From: Lactuca virosa
Taxonomy: Eukaryota > Streptophyta > Magnoliopsida > Asterales > Asteraceae
Length of the DNA: 64,000 nt
Assembly (NCBI GenBank): GCA_928212115.1
Contig: CAKMRJ010005412.1
Span: 255,517,858 to 255,581,857 of the forward strand
Reading direction: 5' to 3'
Each line of letters starts with the position of its first letter. Within the stretch, counting starts at the first letter, position 1. The notes under the pieces were generated by a model that did no database searches, had not been told where the DNA came from, and saw only the letters and a program-made list of their open reading frames with translations. A program made the position numbers and the translations under genes. Positions 57,606 through 64,000 of this stretch are shown piece after piece.

Positions 57606-60136
57606 ATATCCACCTGATAAATCACTCGAGACATCTACAATGAACTTCGTGACTCAAGATTTCAGAACCAACACCTCACATTAGGACCCAAACTCCTAAC
57701 GGAAAACCCACAAGAAGACGGGGGTCCACCATAGAAAACAATCATTGAGCGACTTCCGGTGCACAAATAATATATCAACCTAAACAAACTTTTACTAACC
57801 ACATAATCCAAACCAGCTGGTCACCGAGTCTCCCGACTCCCAAAAACGACGCACTGACATCCAACCGTGCCAATAAGACTAACAACCAATGCCACCGGGT
57901 CTAAAGACTCTCAACCATCAATCCACTAACTTTCAGGAAACCCATTCAACATCCATTTTGACGCTAACTGAACATAACCCAGGCCATACCTTTTTATCAC
58001 ACACCATTCCCTTCACAAGGCAGGCTGCTACCAATTCAAAATCAGACGAAAACATGGTCGCACTCAACCAGAGAATGAGATAGGCAGTCGCACTCTTGTT
58101 CCAATTCAAGGGCTATAACCCAAATAGGAACCATTCATATAATATGAACCAAGTGCTCCATTTCTATCTTGTCCAGACCATATACGTCCCTCACAACAAA
58201 ATCTAATGAACTTACCACCATACACATCGTTAAGAGAAACATCCTTATGAACGACTGAACCAGATCCCATCAATACGTAACTAGCTCGATAGAACTTTTA
58301 AAGTTAACCAGAAATGTTGCTAAAACCATGGTCGGATCCATCAAATTATCAACCCTTCTAGCACGACACGCCAAAAATTAGATTCTACGCAGATCTAATG
58401 TCCCGTCTGAAAAACTGAACAACACTATACCAAATTCTAGACTTCCAATAACCAAGGACATCTTCCAAACTCGAGCTGAACTTGACGATAGGTTGATGAA
58501 TCCATTGAACTTCACTGATACAGCTCAAAAACTTCCGAAGAATCTCCGCTTTGATGATGAACGAAATGACCAATGATTGAGGATGCATTGGCACCTAATC
58601 CAATGAACCAATACACTACTGAACCAAAACCCACGTGGAGAGGAGCATACCCATATTTCAAACTGATTTACCAATCGACAACTGCCAAGTCTAGACTATA
58701 AATAACAATCCATACAACGATCTGACAAATCCCTCAACAACCGATACTCAACCCGAGAGATCCTAGCGCCTCCTCATATATTCATTGTCATCCCAAAAGG
58801 AACCAATGACTACAATGAGCTCGTTGACCAACTACTTCATGCTGCGAGACAACTCGCGTATTTCCTGAACACATACATCTGATAGCCACTTGCTCTACAC
58901 CCCCGACTTGACCAAATCTTGAATCGAAGTCTTGCATACCCACACCGCAGATTCCTATGAACCATTCTTCTGACACCACAAAATCAAACAGATCGATGAT
59001 CCACCAAGCAGAATACCTAGTTCTCCTACACTTAAGGTTCGAACTACCACCCAGTAGTGTTGCAACCAAACCATATCTCAAACCGGCTCAACCAGGTACA
59101 AACCATCCCTGACTCTTGGAATGTATAACACACGCAATGTGATATTCTAGATAAGGACCAAGAAAACCCTAAGAGATTCTAAATCTCGGGTGAAGACCTC
59201 AGAAATTTCTAATCATAACCACTTCTAACATTAAGAACCCCCCACAGATGCACAAGCAATAATTCTGACAGTCCATTCATAACACCGATTCTCTTTCCCG
59301 AAACAGATGGATTACCACTTACCTCATCCACAATTCCCCAACCATCAATCTGGTACCTTACCTGCCCATATCCAAAGAAAACAGAGCCTTGATCGCATAT
59401 CAAGGCAACCAATCCACAATAATCCTCTTGTGCATTCCCACACTGATATTTTTCCTACAAAAACCACAACCATGTAGCCCTATGTTGGGTCTACACCCCA
59501 ACTATAAAGGTCACATGTCTGCTCTCTCTTGCTTCCGAACACGAAAAGCTGGAAGAACATAAACCCCGTCGTAGATAGCGACATTCCAAACCGGCTGCCA
59601 ATCACTCAGCCTCCGGCTGCAATCCTCGAGCCGATCATAGCAACCACTTTCTTCTTGAGTCTCGCGACTCTACTGGCACTACCTCAAGTAAGGCCTTCGA
59701 TACCTTAAAATTAACTAACTCACATAGGTCTGCACCCTGCAAATCCAACCTGACATGGCTACCAAGGCCCAAACCATCACCAGACCCATCCTCAATCTGA
59801 ACAACCATAACCAAAAGATCGACGGATACAGAAACACTGTCACGTATCATGGTATCAAACCATGGTATCTATCCTCCACCATTTCCTTATAATCCTCGTG
59901 ACTTCCCTCGATTCGAGTATGGATCATGTGCTTCCAGTAGTACGGGACTAATACTACCTTCCACATCTATTTATACCTTCCTCAATAGTCAATCTCGATC
60001 CTCTAAGTCACCTACTCATAATAATACTCCCAATACTCGCTAACCAGCGTAGCAACCGCACTAAATTACACCCTGGCTCTCCTAAGATGTCCATCTCACC
60101 CAACCCTAAAAACTCATGGAACTCACATGCATAGTC
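57606..60136 (-). other. element E internal filler, right part
   Basis: After the TSD ATATC, 2.5 kb of less AT-rich DNA without a recognisable gene. Frames such as 58788-59081 and 59635-59850 match nothing I know. 59885-60040 (CGTGACTTCCCT, GGATCATGTG, AGTAGTACGGGAC, TACC..CATCTATTTATACC) parallels the A leader at 10470-10600, so the right part is probably the leader of E. At about 60136 it is cut by D''. Confidence 0.55.
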
Positions 60137-61523
60137 ATCTTAACTGGAATGGGCACAGAAACAATAATATGTCAAAACGATAGGTTATCAACCTCATGTC
60201 GTGTACTAGTGATAACTAAAAAGGTTTATCTTGATTAGTTTCTGAACTATTCAAGACCATTTAGACTCCCAGGACCTCTTGAATCATATAATTCTCTGTC
60301 AAGGAACATTCCTTAACAAAAAATATTCAAGAGTTAGTGTGAGTTCTTATCAAGAAAACACTTCATATAATTGGTCTTAGTTGGTCTTTGTTTTAACCAA
60401 AACATCACAACTACCAATTTCAAATGTGCAAGAGTAAGAAAACATTTCTACTCCACATTTAATGAAGCATTATTAACATACTTAAAACATGTCACTCAAG
60501 ATACAACTTGGAGTAACTAGAGTATGACTCTAAGACTCGATTTTGGAACGAAGTATGACTCATCAATTTGATTTAACCATTTCAACAATTCCTGATTCCT
60601 CTTCTTAGTCATACAAATGCACTAAGATGTTCTTAGAGGATCAATTGTGACATGGTTCCGTAATCATTAGGGTGACCATAAAACAGGATACAAAAGTACT
60701 CTCCTTTCTTTTCAGATTGGAGAAACTTTTATCTTTCTGTCCAATGGATTCTTCTTATTCATTCTGCTATACTTTGAAATTTTTTCAAGGTATCAGAAAC
60801 TTTTATCTTTCTGTCTAATAGACTTTATCGTCCTTTGTGGTGGGTCTGACCAGTGCACATCAATGTGTACTAGATCCTTTAGTCTTTCACTTGACTCACA
60901 TACACATGTGAACAAGTATTTAGTCTTCAATTTACTAAAGATCAAGATTCTCATACATCACACAATTCAAATCGCATGACTCCAATTGAAACTTGGGTGA
61001 TGAGAATCATTCCTCACTCGGTAAATTAAGATACTACCATAAGCGATATATCTAAGAATCAAATCCATTTTCAACTTTGCTAATAATAGAAATTTAAACA
61101 CCCATTTTCATTAAACGACATTGCAAGGAAACAACAAGATAAAATAAATAATTCATTTTGTTGATAAAGTGTGGAAAACGTGTCCTTACAATGCAAATTC
61201 ATATGAAGACTATGTTTCTTAATATTCCTAAGCAATCTATCATAACTCCTAAGCAACACCTCAAAATTCTGAACATCGAACCATGCGATCGAAAATCCAT
61301 CTCTTCACGATCAGAATTAGCATTTACTTTCCTTAAGCTTCCTTCTTTCTCTCTGATTCTGCAAAACATCAAAATGAAACTTTACATCATGTATTAAGAA
61401 TCTATAAATAGGAAATTAATAGAGTTAGATAGTGGATGTACCTGAAGTAGAGTCATACAATTTTGACTTTACCATCACTTAGATCTCTCAGGTAGTCAGG
61501 GCAGCTTCGCTTCCAATGCCCCT

Positions 61524-62192
61524 TCAATTGGCAGTAAAACAAATGGACTCTTTAGGAGTGACACGTGGAACTATCTCAGAATCAGCTTTTCTCTTACTGT
61601 TAAACTCTTTGACCTTGGCTAATTTCTCTCCCTTAGGAGAAGAAATCATTTCTGGACTATCAACGTTGTCATTACCTATGTCCATGGAAATTTTGGAGGT
61701 AGATCTTCCAATCAATTTTGCTTTACTAGTGCGCCAAATCATTGTTGATTCAACATCAATTAGCAAATATGTCAGATCAATAAGGGTCACGTCGTGGTCT
61801 GTCGTATAGTAGTACTTAACGAACTGACTATACGACTCAGGAAGTGATTGAAGAAACAAGTCAAGAGCCAGCTTCCTCGGGAAAACGACACCCGACCTTC
61901 CCAGTCTGTCAATATGCAACTTCATCTTCAGAACGTGTGCACAAACAGGACTTCCCTCTCGATGCTTGCATGCCAATAAGGATTGAGTGACCTTGAACTT
62001 TTCAAGTCGACGAAAACGTGGGTCAGGGAGAATTACTGGAGGAGGTGGAGGAAGAGAAGTATGATTTCTAGTTCCACCAATACACGAAGAAGGTAATGAC
62101 CTTTCACCTTGTTCGACACATGGAAGATCATCTTCAGATGGAAAGCCTTTTCCAAAAGGATGAGGAAGACCATAGTTGTCAAAACTAGACAT
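61524..62192 (-). pseudogene. copia-type gag of D''
   Basis: 222 open codons, the best preserved gag of this family here. MSSFDNYGLPHPFGKGFPSE start, a proline run (SLPPPPPVILPDP), then LEKFKVTQSLLACKHREGS, VCAHVLKMKLHIDRLGRSG and LALDLFLQSLPESYSQFVKY, the standard copia gag core. It ends at a stop just after ESICFTAN. Read one base over, the DNA encodes FYCQLKGHWKRSC, so a single lost base has thrown the zinc knuckle (C-F-Y-C..H..C) out of frame. A start at 62192 fits the D start at 18806. Confidence 0.8.
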
Positions 62193-62274
62193 CTACAAAA
62201 AGGGAGAAATTCAAGTTAGATGATTAATCCATAATATAACACCCAAATGAAATATTAAGGCTAGGACCGAACAC

Positions 62275-62325
62275 AATAATTCACAATTCGGAAAAGGGAT
62301 GCCATAATCCAATTGCAAATTATTT
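62275..62325 (-). other. hairpin 2 counterpart in D''
   Basis: Sense arms AAATAATTTGCAATTGG and CCGAATTGTGAATTATT pair using two G.U pairs and one bulge. Loop in sense is ATTATGGCATCCCTTTT (62292-62308). The stem sequence differs from D in both arms. Confidence 0.75.
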
Positions 62326-62461
62326 GAAGGTAGGTAAATGACGATTTACCAATTCCACCATGAAAATTTTTAAATGAATTAGGTTTTAGATGACACTCCT
62401 AGATCATTTGAGATTCATTGAACTTTTCAATGGCATGTTTAATGTCGATTATGTCCTTCAA

Positions 62462-62492
62462 GTTTGTGACTGGGATACCGAGGATCACAAAC
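62462..62492 (-). other. hairpin 1 counterpart in D''
   Basis: 8-bp stem GTTTGTGA / TCACAAAC, loop CTGGGATACCGAGGA. Confidence 0.7.
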
Positions 62493-63399
62493 AAGGTGTG
62501 AATAACCATGCAAATTAGATTGGTATTCCCGATGTCATTTATCATCTAATCAATGTGCCAGTTAACCACATACGCTCCATCAATCAACGATAATTTACGA
62601 GCTACCCATTGCCATCCTTCATTAGTCCACATTAGTGTGTCGGTTAACCACACACGCTCCACTAACTGACCAATAAGGTGCAATGTGCAATTTCATGGGT
62701 TAGCATCAAATTCACATTTCCTAAGTAACTAAGATTAGGAATTTATAAAGGCGTTTAGTTACTTTATAATTCATTATACTTTTAATGAGGATTTAGAGTC
62801 CTATCCTACCCGTTCGGCTAACAACCCTCCACTAGTCAAGAGTGCGGTGGGTAAGAGTGGATACCCAGTGGCGGTCATTTTACAAGCCGCTTCCTTAAAC
62901 ACCCCTTATAGACCAGCTTCGTGAATGAGGCCTACTAACGATAAGACTGACTTTTCTTATACATATATATAAATTAAACTTTTAATTTTGTAATAGTATA
63001 AGGGTGTATTTTTAAACTTTTTAAAAGACTAAGTGGTTTAATCTTTTAATAAATTAATCTTTTAACTTTATTAAATTTAAACCTATTTATGGATTTATTA
63101 ATTGTCTTTTAATTAAAACACTTAATTAATTAATTAATAAAATCCATTAGGGTGTATTTTTAAACTATTAAAAAATATTAGGGTTTTACCATTTAAATTT
63201 CCAAAAAATTAAAACTTTTAATTTCAAATTTAAACTATAAAACCAAAAGGGGTATTTTGAAATTTTTCAAAATCTATGTTAAATCTTTGAATCAAAATAA
63301 TCTTATATTATCCATATTTAACCAAATCCTTTAACTTTAATAAGGATATGATGATACCAATCGGAAAAATCAATTTTAGGCAATAAAAACGAGTTATGG

Positions 63400-63620
63400 T
63401 AATTATCAAAATCAAAATCAAATCGGAAAATCGAAATTTTAGGCAACTGACAAGTCAACTCGTCGAGTTGGGCAAGGAACTCGTCGAGTTCACCCAACCC
63501 GTCGAGTTCTGTGCCAACCCGAAATTTCTATTTTGTATAAACCATTCAATTCAATCAAAGTCAGACTCGTTTCTGCTATCTTTTAGCACTGTTTAGGGTT
63601 CGTTTAAGTGTTCTAAGCCT
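63400..63620 (+). repeat. LTR-like fragment with AACTCGTCGAGTT words
   Basis: Three dyad words at 63438-63507 (AACTCGTCGAGTT twice, then AACCCGTCGAGTT). No ends or coding sequence. Lettuce repeats known to me carry this word; family not assigned. Confidence 0.5.
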
Positions 63621-64000
63621 AAGTACAATCAAGGTTGAGATTAGGGATGAGTTAACAAAGTCGTAAAGTGGCATTTCGGGCCATACACTTCTTCAGGAGG
63701 AGTATACGGTCGTACACATGGGTGTACGGCCGTACACCCCCTCATGGTCGTACACTCGAGATGGTCGGTCACCCACCCCTATATATATGTGTGGACCTCA
63801 CTTCCTTCATTTCTTTCTTCCCTTGGCCGCACACCGCTCCATTTTCTCTCAGGCTTCTTCAACCGTGAACCCTCCAAGGCTCAAAAAACATAAGTATTCC
63901 ATCCTTTAGCTTGTTATACTTGAAAGACCCTTGATTCAAGCCTTGATTCATCATGTTTCAACATGTTCTTCAGCCCTTGAAGGGAGTACAGCCGTACAAA
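63621..64000 (+). repeat. LTR-like fragment with TACGGCCGTACA words, cut by the window edge
   Basis: Dyad words at about 63703-63755 (TACGGTCGTACA, TGTACGGCCGTACA, ATGGTCGTACA) and at 63988-63999 (TACAGCCGTACA). A TATATATATG box lies near 63780. No coding sequence supported; the two frames here look spurious. Confidence 0.5.

Larger units (their letters stand above)
60137..63400 (-). mobile_element. element D'': diverged D relative, truncated
   Basis: Reverse complement of a D-like interior from the position equivalent to D 20745 back to the leader. It differs from D by many substitutions and indels but keeps the order decayed pol, gag, hairpins 2 and 1, and the leader direct repeat pair. 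No LTR is seen on either side: the left edge joins E filler, the right edge passes into unrelated LTR text near 63400. Confidence 0.8.

Noticed and set aside
58788..59081. 97-codon minus-strand frame in E filler
   Set aside because: No recognisable motif, no second copy, no initiation or splice context.

Overview
The window is plant nuclear DNA. It is almost entirely LTR retrotransposons, many inserted inside one another, plus one DNA transposon. No host gene can be called with confidence. The polymerase clades and the palindromic words in the LTRs (CCACGTCGTGG, GTACGC..GCGTAC, AACTCGTCGAGTT, TGTACGGCCGTACA) look to me like Asteraceae repeats, lettuce-like. That is recognition from memory, not a search. 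One Ty3/gypsy element resembles the centromere-associated CRM clade, so a pericentromeric origin is possible.

Layout. 1-748: end of a gypsy-type LTR. 981-29464: a nest resolved by target-site duplications (TSDs). Solo LTR G (981-2132 + 28993-29464, TSD AAAGA) holds solo LTR H (2133-28987, TSD TATGT). H holds a Tekay/Del-type chromovirus A (3813-12896) and solo LTR F (13632-28822, TSD CCATA). A carries a 719-bp hAT-like MITE in its RNase H. F holds a CRM-type element B (15001-27843, TSD GTTTC). B holds a Ty1/copia-derived element D (16411-23886, TSD CAGCA). 29465-35230: an AT-rich low-repeat island with weak gene-like remnants. 35231-36247: a copia LTR with a 30-bp minisatellite. 36248-38393: a truncated copia pol. 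38394-41535: a truncated chromovirus C. 41536-43432 and 57611-60136: a Tekay-like remnant E with little pol. E is split by a second D copy, D' (43433-57605, TSD ATATC). D' contains an inverted copy of the F/B/D junctions seen in the first nest. 60137-63400: a diverged D relative, D''. 63400-64000: pieces of two further LTRs.

The pol genes are broken by stop codons and frameshifts, so the elements look inactive. Four features deserve attention. (1) A family of hairpins in D, D' and D'' has a nearly constant loop (17 nt in the main class) and different, still-pairing stems. (2) A 64-nt GT..AG segment at the gag/protease boundary of A looks like an intron. (3) An inverted segment carries two of the same nested-insertion junctions. 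(4) Each LTR family has its own CG-centred palindromic word, repeated.
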